Assembly (NCBI RefSeq): GCF_023195535.1
Contig: NZ_JALPNF010000006.1
Span: 62,001-126,000 of the forward strand
From: Sphingomonas faeni
Lineage (GTDB): Bacteria > Pseudomonadota > Alphaproteobacteria > Sphingomonadales > Sphingomonadaceae
Reading direction: 5' to 3'
Length of the DNA: 64,000 nt
Below the pieces are notes generated by a model, which was not told where the DNA came from, did not search any database, and saw only the letters and a list, made by a program, of their open reading frames with translations. The position numbers and the translations under genes are program-made. Below, in pieces: positions 1 to 7,227 of the stretch; the first letter of the stretch is position 1, and every line of letters begins with the position of its first letter.

Positions 1-1
1 G

Positions 2-106
2 TTGGTGCGCGGCGATGCCGAGGTGCCGGCGTCGATCGGGGCGGGGGAGACGGCGGTGGTGCCGTTCCTCGCGGGGACCAATGTCGGGTGGCGGTTCGAG
101 GGGTAG
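2..106 (+). CDS. C-terminal end of an unrecognised protein (partial)
   Basis: The window opens inside a plus-strand reading frame that gives 34 residues before a TAG stop. The codons are rich in G or C at the third position, as in the genes around it. The tail is Gly/Ala/Val-rich and ends WRFEG. I do not recognise the family from so short a piece. Its start lies outside the window. A palindromic repeat follows 35 bases after the stop. Confidence 0.5.
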   Translation: MVRGDAEVPASIGAGETAVVPFLAGTNVGWRFEG

Positions 107-140
107 GCGCGGGCTGTTTGGAGGTAGCGTCGTCCCACAC

Positions 141-224
141 CCGTCATCCTCACGAAAGTCAGGACCCAGGGTGACGAGCGCTATCGTCTTTGGCTCTGGG
201 TCCTGACTTTCGTCAGGATGACGG
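141..224. repeat. Palindromic repeat with 29-bp arms
   Basis: Arms at 141-169 and 196-224 are near-perfect inverted copies around GAAAGTCAGGACCCAG, separated by 26 bases. The right arm runs into the last codons and stop of the minus-strand hypothetical gene at 213, so that protein's C-terminus is encoded by the repeat. It resembles in design, not in sequence, the other palindromes in this window. Confidence 0.85.
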
Positions 225-557
225 GGCGGTCAGCCGGTCGAGCCACAACCGCGCTTCCTTCTGTTCGCCGACCGCGCTGGCGCTGACCGGGCCGCGCGCG
301 GCGAAGAAGTCGGCGTGGAGCGCGAACGGCTCCATCATCAGGCGATCGCGCATCGCGGCGATGTCGTCGCCCATCTCGGTGAGCGCGTCGATCGTCGGCG
401 CGATCGCGGCGCGGACGCGGCGGTCTGGCGTGCGGTCGAACAGGCCGAGCGAACCGGCGGCGGTCTTTTCCAGCGCCGCGATCAGGGTCGCGCGATAGTC
501 GGTTTCGAGATCCTCGCGCTGGGCGTCGAGGCGGGCGAGGCGGTCGGGTTTTGCCAT
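213..557 (-). CDS. Hypothetical protein, 114 aa
   Basis: A charged, mostly helical protein without signal peptide or membrane segment. The start at 557 (MAKPDR) is the only plausible one. The N-terminal half is rich in Arg, Asp and Glu and could form helices. I recognise no domain. The last residues and the stop are formed by the arm of a palindromic repeat (196-224), which may have replaced the original C-terminus. It is divergent from the Suv3-like helicase gene, about 130 bases away. Confidence 0.7.
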   Translation of the reverse strand: MAKPDRLARLDAQREDLETDYRATLIAALEKTAAGSLGLFDRTPDRRVRAAIAPTIDALTEMGDDIAAMRDRLMMEPFALHADFFAARGPVSASAVGEQKEARLWLDRLTAPSS

Positions 558-691
558 GGTCCCGGCCTAGCGTGTCGGCCGGGATGGTCAACGCGCGCCT
601 GCCTCGACCCGACCGACTCTGCGGGGCGTCCGGCGACGCAATTGCGCGCAGGTCATTGCGCACGCCCGCTTTACCCCCGATGTTGTCGGCC

Positions 692-3184
692 ATGAGCGAC
701 GATGTCTCCGCTGGCGTGACCGCGGTCCTCGGCCCGACCAACACGGGCAAGACGCACCTCGCGATCGAGCGGATGTGCGCGCATTCCAGTGGCATGATCG
801 GCTTTCCGCTGAGACTGCTTGCGCGCGAGGTTTACGACCGGGTGGTCGCGATCAAGGGCGCTAACCGCGTTGCGCTGGTGACCGGCGAAGAGAAGATCGT
901 GCCGCCCGATGCACGCTGGTTCCTGTGTACCGCCGAATCGATGCCCGATCGCGACGTTGCCTTTGTCGGGATCGACGAAGCGCAACTGGGCGCCGATCCG
1001 GAGCGCGGTCACGTTTTCACTGACCGATTGCTCCGCGCGCGGGGACGGGAGGAGACGATGATCCTCGGCTCGGAGGCGTTGCGGCCGATGATCAAGAAGC
1101 TCGTTCCCGACGCGGAGATCGTCAACCGGCCGCGCTTCTCGACGCTGACCTATGCAGGCGCGAAGAAGATCAGCCGGCTGCCGAAGCGGTCGGCGATCGT
1201 CGCGTTCTCGGCGGAGGAAGTGTACGCGGTCGCCGAGATGTTGCGGCGTCTGCGCGGTGGTGCCGCGGTCGTGATGGGGGCGCTCAGCCCTCGGACCCGC
1301 AATGCGCAGGTGGCGATGTTTCAGGCGGGCGAGGTCGATTATCTGGTCGCCACCGATGCGATCGGGATGGGGCTCAACATGGACGTCGCGCATGTCGCGT
1401 TCGCCAGTCTCAACAAGTTCGACGGCAAGCGCCAGCGTCGGCTGACGGTGGCGGAGATGGCGCAGATCGCGGGGCGTGCGGGGCGACACCAGCGCGACGG
1501 CACGTTCGGCGCGCTGTCGGACGATGGCCCCGGCGCGTTCCTGCCTGAGGAAGTGCTGGCGATCGAGGAGCATCGGTTTCCGCGCCTCGAAAGCCTCTAT
1601 TGGCGGCAGGGCGAGCCCGATTTCTCCAGCATCGACGCCCTGGTGGCCAGTCTCGAAGCGCGTCCGCCCGCCGGTGTCCTGCGCGCTGCGCCACAAGCGC
1701 TCGATCTCGGCGTATTGAAGCGGTTGGCGGAGGAGGGTTGGGTGCGCGAGCGGGCGCGGCATCCGGCGATGGTTGCGCGGTTGTGGGCGGCGTGTGGCTT
1801 GCCCGATTTCCGGAAAGTCGGGCTCGATCCGCATGCGCGGTTCGTGTCGCGCGTGTTCGGGCATCTCAGCGAGGGGCGGGGGCATATCCCGCACCAGTGG
1901 TTCGCGGACGAGATCGCGCGGCTCGATACGGTGGCGGGCGACGTGCCGGTGATCGCCGGGCGGATCGCGGCGACGCGGATCTGGGCGTATATCGCACAGC
2001 GCGCCGATTGGCTCGCGGAGCCGACGCTGTGGGCGGCGCGTACCGCCGCGCTTGAAGAACGCCTGTCGGATGCGTTGCATGCCAGCCTGACGCAGCGGTT
2101 CGTCGACAAGCGCACGACTGCGTTGATGCGCCAGATCGGCGCGGATGCGGGCGCGTTGCCGGTGGTGATCGGTCCCGAAGGCGAGGTGATGGTCGAGGAT
2201 CATTCGATCGGTCGCCTCGACGGGTTCCGGTTCACGGTGGCGGCGGATGCGCGGGCGAGCGATAAGCGGCTGTTGCTGGCGGCGGCGGAAAAGCGGCTGA
2301 CCGGCGAGCGCTCGCGGCGTGGGCAGTCGCTGGTCGATGCGCCGGACGCGGATATCGCGCTCGACGATGCGGCGCAGGTGATCTGGGCGGGGCATGCGGT
2401 GGCTCGGCTGGCGGCGGGGCCGTCGTTCGCTCGGCCGAAACTGGTGCTCGATCGGTCGCTCGACTGCCTCGACAAGCCGGCGCGCGATCGGATTGAGGCG
2501 CGGCTGGCGCTTTGGCTTGGCGCGATGCTGAAGCGGCGGATCGCGGTGCTGGTCCATCTCGCTGAGGTGAGCCGCGATCCCAACGCCACGCCGGCGTTGC
2601 GGGCGGTTGCCAGTGCGATCGAGGAGGCCGGCGGGATCCTGCCACGGTTGCCGATGCGGCTCGCGCTCGACGCGATCGATCCCGAGGAGCGCAAGCGGTT
2701 GCGCAAGATCGGGATCACGGTCGGGGCGCTCGATCTGTTCGATGCGCGGTTGCTCAAGCCCGAGTCGGCGCGGTGGCGGCGTATCCTCGCGGCGGCCCGC
2801 GGGGTGACGATCACCGCTCCGCGTGATGGCGCTACGGTGCTGGCGCGTGGCAGCGAGGGTGCGGTTCTTGAGGCGGGGTTCCGTCCGCTCGGGCTGCAGG
2901 CGGTGCGGGTCGACCTGATCGAGCGGATCGCCCGGGCGGCGCACGATTCGCGCCAGGGGCGGACGCCGTTCGCGCCCGATCCGGCGCTGGCGACTTCGAT
3001 CGGCGTCGATGCGGCGTCGCTGGAGCGGTTGATGGCCGAACTCGGGTTCAAGGCGCTGGCGGGGGATGCGCCGCGGTGGGTGTGGCGTGGTCGTCCGCCG
3101 GCGCGTGCCGTGGCGCCGACGCCGATCGATCCGTCGCGGCAGAACGCCTTTGCCGGACTCGCTGCACTGGTCCGCCATGGGTGA
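692..3184 (+). CDS. Suv3-like ATP-dependent RNA helicase
   Basis: An 830-aa superfamily 2 helicase of the type shared by alphaproteobacteria and mitochondrial Suv3, which unwinds RNA or RNA/DNA duplexes for RNA turnover. Walker A GPTNTGKT lies at residues 14-21, Walker B DEAQ at about 95-98, and motif VI QIAGRAGRH at about 257. The long C-terminal half is Suv3-type. The reading frame is open back to 551, but the conserved N-terminus begins at MSDDVSAG (692) or four codons earlier at 680. The stop overlaps or nearly touches the next gene (S4 protein), so the two are probably co-transcribed, which would pair two RNA-binding functions. Confidence 0.9.
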   Translation: MSDDVSAGVTAVLGPTNTGKTHLAIERMCAHSSGMIGFPLRLLAREVYDRVVAIKGANRVALVTGEEKIVPPDARWFLCTAESMPDRDVAFVGIDEAQLGADPERGHVFTDRLLRARGREETMILGSEALRPMIKKLVPDAEIVNRPRFSTLTYAGAKKISRLPKRSAIVAFSAEEVYAVAEMLRRLRGGAAVVMGALSPRTRNAQVAMFQAGEVDYLVATDAIGMGLNMDVAHVAFASLNKFDGKRQRRLTVAEMAQIAGRAGRHQRDGTFGALSDDGPGAFLPEEVLAIEEHRFPRLESLYWRQGEPDFSSIDALVASLEARPPAGVLRAAPQALDLGVLKRLAEEGWVRERARHPAMVARLWAACGLPDFRKVGLDPHARFVSRVFGHLSEGRGHIPHQWFADEIARLDTVAGDVPVIAGRIAATRIWAYIAQRADWLAEPTLWAARTAALEERLSDALHASLTQRFVDKRTTALMRQIGADAGALPVVIGPEGEVMVEDHSIGRLDGFRFTVAADARASDKRLLLAAAEKRLTGERSRRGQSLVDAPDADIALDDAAQVIWAGHAVARLAAGPSFARPKLVLDRSLDCLDKPARDRIEARLALWLGAMLKRRIAVLVHLAEVSRDPNATPALRAVASAIEEAGGILPRLPMRLALDAIDPEERKRLRKIGITVGALDLFDARLLKPESARWRRILAAARGVTITAPRDGATVLARGSEGAVLEAGFRPLGLQAVRVDLIERIARAAHDSRQGRTPFAPDPALATSIGVDAASLERLMAELGFKALAGDAPRWVWRGRPPARAVAPTPIDPSRQNAFAGLAALVRHG

Positions 3185-3191
3185 AGGCGCG

Positions 3192-3485
3192 ATGCGGATC
3201 GATCGGTTCCTGTGGTTCGTGCGGCTGGCCAAGACGCGGAGCGCCGCGCAGGCGATCGCCGAGCGGGGCCACCTCCGCATTGATGGGCGCCCGATCGATC
3301 GTGCGCATTGCCCGGTGCGGGTTGGGAATGTGCTGACGTTTGCGGTGGAGGAGCGGGTGCGGGTGATCCGGGTCAAGGCTTTGCCGGCGCGGCGTGGGCC
3401 GGCGCCCGAGGCTCAAGGGTGTTATCAGGATTTGATTGCTGGACGGACGCCTGCCGGCACCGTTCGTGATCCTGCCTCGGAATAA
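3192..3485 (+). CDS. S4-domain RNA-binding protein (Hsp15-like)
   Basis: A 97-aa protein. Residues 1-60 carry the S4 fold seen in Hsp15/HslR: MRIDRFLWFVRLAKTR, then GHLRIDGRPID and VRVGNVLTF. In this family it binds rRNA or stalled 50S subunits. I prefer the ATG at 3192, seven bases after the helicase stop with GAAGG upstream. An ATG at 3177 would overlap the helicase by eight bases. The C-terminal 35 residues are basic and variable. It is likely the second gene of an operon with the helicase. Confidence 0.88.
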   Translation: MRIDRFLWFVRLAKTRSAAQAIAERGHLRIDGRPIDRAHCPVRVGNVLTFAVEERVRVIRVKALPARRGPAPEAQGCYQDLIAGRTPAGTVRDPASE

Positions 3486-3531
3486 CCCGGGTCTCGATCG
3501 GTCTCGAACGACAGGCGTACCTCGTAGTTCG

Positions 3532-3631
3532 TCATGCCGGGCTCGTTCCGGCATCCACGGTGCCGCACATTCGATAGAGTTTGGTTCGCGGGACCGTGGA
3601 CCCCGGAACCAGTCCGGGGTGACGGAGTGGT
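3532..3631. repeat. Palindromic repeat, family D copy 1
   Basis: Begins CGTCATGCCGGGCTCG and ends CCGGGGTGACGG. Inner inverted parts (ACGGT.CCGC / GGGACCGT) flank the centre. The same element recurs at 61652-61746. It lies in the 413-base gap between the S4 gene and fdxA. Confidence 0.85.
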
Positions 3632-3668
3632 TCTGGCCGCACCTCGGCCAACGCCGGCCTTGATATTC

Positions 3669-3775
3669 TTTCCTGCAAGGGGGGGTGACGTAGAGCGAGG
3701 TAGGCGATCACCGCCGTTGCGTGTCCTCCCCCTCCGTCTGGCAAGTGCCAGCCACCTCCCCCTGGCGGGGGAGAA
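3669..3775. repeat. Composite palindromic repeat, family A copy 1 (decayed left end)
   Basis: The right arm (TCCTCCCCCTCCGTCTGGCAAGT... through GGCGGGGGAGAAT) matches the five other family A copies. The left arm is decayed: AAGGGGGGGTGAC replaces the usual AAGGGGGAGGTGGC. See the finding on family A. Confidence 0.8.
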
Positions 3776-3823
3776 TACGAGAGCGACAAAGCCTGATAAC
3801 GTCTCGCAGAAGGCTTGCTATGA

Positions 3824-3852
3824 TTGACGCGACGGGCGTGCGCGCATAGTCG
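3824..3852 (+). promoter_or_regulatory. Candidate sigma-70 promoter of fdxA
   Basis: TTGACG at 3824-3829, 17-bp spacer, TAGTCG at 3847-3852. This would start the transcript about 40 bases before the fdxA ATG at 3899. The -35 is good and the -10 moderate. It was found by eye only. Confidence 0.5.
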
Positions 3853-3898
3853 CTGGCGCGTTCGTCGCCGGAAAGGAATCCGGCCCAGGAGTTCTGCA

Positions 3899-4240
3899 AT
3901 GACCTACGTCGTCACCGATGCCTGCATCCGCTGCAAGTACATGGACTGCGTGGAAGTGTGCCCGGTCGACTGCTTCTACGAAGGCGAGAACATGCTGGTG
4001 ATCAATCCCAGCGAATGCATCGACTGCGGCGTGTGCGAGCCCGAATGCCCCGCCGAGGCGATCCTGCCCGACACCGAGAGCGGGCTGGAGCAGTGGCTCG
4101 AGCTGAACACGACCTTCTCGGCGCAATGGCCCAACGTCACGCGCAACGACAACCAGACGCCGCCGGATGCCGACGCAATGAAGGGCGTCGAGGGCAAGTT
4201 CGACAAGTATTTCTCGCCCGAGCCCGGCGCAGGCGACTGA
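3899..4240 (+). CDS. fdxA: FdxA, 7Fe (3Fe-4S/4Fe-4S) ferredoxin
   Basis: A 113-aa cytosolic electron carrier of the Azotobacter FdI / alphaproteobacterial FdxA type. Cysteines at 9, 12, 17, 21 and 25 and the second cluster motif at 40, 43, 46 and 50 ([12 protein letters not shown]) bind the two iron-sulfur clusters. The length matches the family (107-113 aa). The C-terminal 50 residues form the usual acidic extension (NVTRNDNQ). The start is the ATG at 3899. It stands alone between a candidate promoter at 3824-3852 and a hairpin just after the stop. Confidence 0.96.
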   Translation: MTYVVTDACIRCKYMDCVEVCPVDCFYEGENMLVINPSECIDCGVCEPECPAEAILPDTESGLEQWLELNTTFSAQWPNVTRNDNQTPPDADAMKGVEGKFDKYFSPEPGAGD

Positions 4241-4244
4241 TAAG

Positions 4245-4276
4245 AGGCGGCGAATCCCGAAAAGGGCAAGCCGCCT
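4245..4276 (+). terminator. Hairpin after fdxA
   Basis: AGGCGGC (4245-4251) pairs with GCCGCCT (4270-4276), with an inner CCC/GGG pair around GAAAA. No T-run follows, so it may stabilise the mRNA 3' end rather than terminate alone. Confidence 0.45.
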
Positions 4277-4443
4277 GCCACGTTCGGCTGGTAATTTTGT
4301 TGCAAAGCTGCTAGAAGAGTCCGCGACGGGCGCGATGATCTACGTCATCCGCTTGACGTGTAGACCTATCCCTCCCCCCGATGCAGCAGCGACGAGTCCT
4401 TCGTCGAGGCGTCGCGTGGAGGCCTGATCCGGAAAGGCCCCAA

Positions 4444-4977
4444 ATGGCTGCCAAGGCACTGTCCTTCGATGTCGGTGATTTCGTCGTTTATCCCAAGCAC
4501 GGGGTCGGCCGTGTGATCGAGCTCCAGCGCTCGGAAATCGCCGGCATGACACTGGAACTCTACGTCCTCCGGTTCGAGAAGGAGCGCATGACGCTCCGCG
4601 TGCCGACCAACAAGGCCGAAAGCGTCGGCATGCGCAAGCTGTCGTCCGACAAGACGATGCGCGAGGCGATGGACACGCTCAAGGGCAAGCCCAAGGTCAA
4701 GCGCACCATGTGGTCGCGCCGTGCGCAGGAATATGAGGCGAAGATCAACTCGGGCGACCTCGTGTCGATCGCCGAAGTGGTCCGCGATCTGTTCCGCGCC
4801 GACGACCAGCCCGAGCAGAGCTATTCCGAGCGCCAGATCTTCGAAGGCGCGACCAGCCGTCTCGCGCGCGAACTGGCGGCGATGGAAGAGCTCGACGAGC
4901 CCAAGGCGCAGGAGAAGATCCTCGACATCCTCCGCGCCGCGGCTGCGATCTATAACAAGGACAAGGTGCCGGCGTAA
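4444..4977 (+). CDS. carD: CarD-family transcriptional regulator
   Basis: A 177-aa protein. Residues 5-65 form the RNA-polymerase-interaction domain (FDVGDFVVYPKHGVGRV, typical of CarD/TRCF), followed by the basic helical DNA-binding domain (KGKPKVKRTMWSRRAQEYEAKI) and a helical C-terminus. In this family CarD binds the RNA polymerase beta subunit and stabilises open complexes, notably at rRNA promoters. The start at 4444 has GGAAAGG upstream. A strong intrinsic terminator follows 24 bases after the stop, so the gene is probably monocistronic. Confidence 0.95.
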   Translation: MAAKALSFDVGDFVVYPKHGVGRVIELQRSEIAGMTLELYVLRFEKERMTLRVPTNKAESVGMRKLSSDKTMREAMDTLKGKPKVKRTMWSRRAQEYEAKINSGDLVSIAEVVRDLFRADDQPEQSYSERQIFEGATSRLARELAAMEELDEPKAQEKILDILRAAAAIYNKDKVPA

Positions 4978-5000
4978 CCGCTGGCTGCTTTGCCGAGACG

Positions 5001-5034
5001 AAAGGGCGGTCCCGCGGGGCCGCCCTTTTTCGTT
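5001..5034 (+). terminator. Rho-independent terminator of carD
   Basis: AAAGGGCGG pairs with CCGCCCTTT around a short GC-rich loop, followed by TTTTTCG. Stem at about 5001-5009 / 5020-5028. Confidence 0.85.
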
Positions 5035-5050
5035 TTGCACCGAACTCAAC

Positions 5051-5176
5051 GATCCTCCCCCGCAAGGGGGAGGTGGCACCGAAGGTGACGGAGGGGGAGG
5101 ACACGGAACCTACGTTGCCCTTACCGCCCACTCCGTCTGGCAAGTGCCAGCCACCTCCCCCTGGCGGGGGAGGATT
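5051..5176. repeat. Composite palindromic repeat, family A copy 2
   Basis: Two imperfectly inverted arms beginning and ending with ATCCTCCCCCGC / GGCGGGGGAGGAT. The left arm carries the small hairpin CACCGAAGGTG, the right arm CTGGCAAGTGCCAG. Confidence 0.9.
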
Positions 5177-5357
5177 GAAAGGTGGTGCCTCTCCACGACC
5201 ATCCTGGCCTTTGAGGGCTGGTGCAAGTACCTCAAGTATATCCTGCGTTAAGTTTCGTTCATTCCGCGAATCTGAACGTAAGCTTGCCATCGATCAAGAA
5301 AGCGGCCGGCAGTATCGTTACACGCAAAATTCAGTCGCAGACTCCATCGTCGGACAA
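5177..5357. other. Non-coding stretch without recognised feature
   Basis: Between the family A repeat and the phased repeats upstream of the lipoprotein gene. It is less GC-rich than the neighbours. I see no convincing ORF, RNA gene or repeat. Confidence 0.4.
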
Positions 5358-5407
5358 GTCTCACCCTACCGGCTGAACGTCTCGCCGGACGGAGCGACCG
5401 TCTCGCC
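5358..5407 (+). promoter_or_regulatory. Three phased GTCTCRCC direct repeats (candidate regulator-binding site)
   Basis: GTCTCACC at 5358-5365, GTCTCGCC at 5379-5386 and GTCTCGCC at 5400-5407, each exactly 21 bp apart, i.e. two helical turns, on the same face. They end 69 bases before the lipoprotein ATG, a position suited to an activator. The cognate regulator is unknown to me. Confidence 0.5.
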
Positions 5408-5475
5408 GGATATCGATTGTCATTGCCCCGACTCTCCGCTGACTGACACCATCCATGTTTGGAAAGGTTAAGTCT

Positions 5476-5787
5476 ATGCGTACGAATTTCCCGAAATACC
5501 CGACGGTTGCCTTGATCCTCATCGCCGGGGTCGGCCTGAGCGGTTGCGCCACGAAGGGCTTCGTCCGCGATCAGATCGCCGTGGTCAACACGCGGATCGA
5601 CGGCATGGACGGCCGCTTGCGGACCGTCGAAGGCACCTCCGGCCAGGCACTCGCCCAGGCCCAGGCCGCCGCCGGCCAGTCGCAGCAGAACGGCCAGCGT
5701 ATCGACCAGCTCAACGGCCGCGTCGATGGTCTCGACCAGCAGATGCAGATGCAGGCCCAGCAGCGCCAGCGCAAGCCGCGCGGCTAA
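5476..5787 (+). CDS. Small coiled-coil lipoprotein
   Basis: A 103-aa envelope protein. A signal peptide ends in the lipobox LSGC (Cys at about residue 24), so it should be lipidated after signal peptidase II cleavage. The mature part is a heptad-like helix rich in Gln, Ala and Arg (repeated R-I/L-DG/DQ-L units) with a basic tail QRKPRG. The start at 5476 has GGAAAGG eight bases upstream. An ATG at 5455 lacks this. It precedes an L,D-transpeptidase gene, which suggests a Braun-lipoprotein-like architecture, but that is inference. No named family recognised. Confidence 0.8.
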   Translation: MRTNFPKYPTVALILIAGVGLSGCATKGFVRDQIAVVNTRIDGMDGRLRTVEGTSGQALAQAQAAAGQSQQNGQRIDQLNGRVDGLDQQMQMQAQQRQRKPRG

Positions 5788-5865
5788 GCCATCTTCGCTA
5801 ATGTCAGCATCGACAGACAGCCTCGCCGGACGATATCCGGGGGGCTGTTTCGCCGTGCGTGCCAC

Positions 5866-6615
5866 ATGGGCATGGGCTTAGGACTCGTGCTTGCGTTCGT
5901 CGCACCGCAGGCCGCGTCGGCCGGCGAGACGAGGAGTGGGGCGGCGAGCAAGGCCGCCGTCGCCACCAAGTCGCGCAAGGCCAAGGTTCCGAAGCGGTCC
6001 CGCACCAAGGCCGCCAAGGCGGTCGAGACGGCCCCGCTGCTCCTTCCGGCGCAATCGGAGCCGGCGAGTCGCGTGATCGCCTGGATCGCGGCCGAGCACG
6101 ACAATGCCGGGCTGCCCTATGTCGTCATCGACAAGCAGGCGGCATCGTTGCTGTTGTTCAGCGCGACGGGCGAGTTTCTCGGTCAGGCGCCCGTTCTGCT
6201 CGGCGTCGGCGTGGGGGATGATTCCTCGCCGGGCGTCGGTGCGAAGGACCTTGCCGATATCGGTCCGGCCGAGCGGACCACGCCGGCGGGGCGGTTCGTC
6301 TCGAAGTTCGGCCGCGCCTTCGGTCACCAGCGCGTGATCTGGGTCGATTATGCCAATTCGGTCGCGATCCACGCGGTGATCACCACGCACAAGAGCGAGC
6401 ACCGGGTCGACAGGCTGTTGTCGCCGACGCCGGACGACAACCGCATCAGCTTCGGCTGCATCAACGTCGGCACCAAATTCTACACCCGGACGCTTACGCC
6501 ACAGTTCCAGAAGAAGGGCGGCATCGTCTATATCCTGCCCGACACCAAATCGCTCGACGACGTGTTCCCACGCGTGCGCCTGTTGCCGTATGTCAGCGCC
6601 GCAGTCGGCAGCTAG
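5866..6615 (+). CDS. Exported L,D-transpeptidase-like (YkuD) protein
   Basis: A 249-aa protein with a short signal peptide (GLGLVLAFVAPQAASA) and a Lys/Arg-rich linker, then a YkuD-type domain from about residue 70. The catalytic cysteine is in SFGCINV, preceded by the conserved His of the VAIHAV strand. The family usually has S-H-G-C, and here the second residue is Phe. Such enzymes cross-link peptidoglycan stem peptides or attach lipoproteins to them. No other start codon exists upstream in frame before the stop at 5785. It follows the coiled-coil lipoprotein and precedes a Rap1a-like gene, all on the same strand. Confidence 0.85.
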   Translation: MGMGLGLVLAFVAPQAASAGETRSGAASKAAVATKSRKAKVPKRSRTKAAKAVETAPLLLPAQSEPASRVIAWIAAEHDNAGLPYVVIDKQAASLLLFSATGEFLGQAPVLLGVGVGDDSSPGVGAKDLADIGPAERTTPAGRFVSKFGRAFGHQRVIWVDYANSVAIHAVITTHKSEHRVDRLLSPTPDDNRISFGCINVGTKFYTRTLTPQFQKKGGIVYILPDTKSLDDVFPRVRLLPYVSAAVGS

Positions 6616-6642
6616 GGCGCTGTCCGGCGCAGAGGAAACGTC

Positions 6643-7005
6643 ATGATTTTACTGATGCTTGCCGGAGCCGCCGCGGCTGCCGGATCCGCCGACCGCCCCG
6701 CCGATCGAACACGCGATCGAGCTGTCGTGGTGAGTTCGCTCACGACCCAGCAGCTGCTCGAATATTGCCGGGGCAAGGACAGCGATCCGACCGCCAATTT
6801 CTGCACCGGCTACATCCTCGGCGAATTCGACGCGCTGTCCTTGGCGGGCGACATCTGCCCGTTGCCGGCCCGCGCCTCGAACATCGAGGTCGCAGCGGCG
6901 GTGCGGAAGTATCTCCGCGCACGGGCCAAGAAGACCGGCACCGGTGCGCCGTCCTTCGTCGCCCGCGATGCCCTGCGCGACGCCTATCCCTGCAAGAGGC
7001 GCTGA
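6643..7005 (+). CDS. Rap1a/Tai-like family protein
   Basis: A 120-aa secreted protein. The N-terminal hydrophobic segment (MILLMLAGAAAAAG) acts as a signal. The mature part carries LLEYCRG, FCTGYILGEFDAL, DICPLP and a final CKRR: four cysteines in the spacing of the Rap1a/Tai immunity-protein fold. In Serratia such proteins neutralise type VI effectors. Most relatives outside T6SS loci have unknown roles, and I see no T6SS gene here. It lies 27 bases after the transpeptidase gene. Confidence 0.7.
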   Translation: MILLMLAGAAAAAGSADRPADRTRDRAVVVSSLTTQQLLEYCRGKDSDPTANFCTGYILGEFDALSLAGDICPLPARASNIEVAAAVRKYLRARAKKTGTGAPSFVARDALRDAYPCKRR

Positions 7006-7013
7006 TATTTGTA

Positions 7014-7138
7014 ATCCTCCCCCGCCAGGGGGAGGTGGCTGGCCCTTGCCAGACGGAGGGGGAGGCAAGCGAAATCCCTGTTCCGTGTCCTCCCCCTCCG
7101 TCACCTTCGGCGACACCTCCCCCTTGCGGGGGAGGATT
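7014..7138. repeat. Composite palindromic repeat, family A copy 3 (inverted orientation)
   Basis: Same element as 5051-5176 on the other strand: the CTGGCCCTTGCCAG hairpin arm comes first and the CACCTTCGGCG arm second. Confidence 0.9.
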
Positions 7139-7194
7139 CCAGGGGCCACACATCCGCCGCCCCCGTAATTTCGCTTTGCAGCGCTTTCGATCAG

Positions 7195-7216
7195 GTGTAT
7201 TGCTCAAACAATACAC
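7195..7216. promoter_or_regulatory. Perfect inverted repeat GTGTATTG-N6-CAATACAC (candidate operator)
   Basis: 8-bp perfect arms with a 6-base centre, ending at the Shine-Dalgarno AGGAGG of the next gene. The AT-rich sequence stands out from its surroundings. It may be a dimeric repressor site or an RNA hairpin that hides the ribosome-binding site. Confidence 0.55.
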
Positions 7217-7227
7217 AGGAGGATGCG

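Noticed and set aside
671..3376. 901-codon minus-strand open frame opposite the helicase
   Set aside because: Antisense shadow of a well-supported gene in GC-rich DNA. The translation is Arg/Pro/His-rich with no domain.
4353..4381. TTGACG as a carD promoter -35
   Set aside because: No acceptable -10 at 16-18 bp; the following stretch is C-rich.
5073..5471. 132-codon plus-strand ORF upstream of the lipoprotein gene
   Set aside because: It is mostly translated family A repeat and the phased-repeat region.
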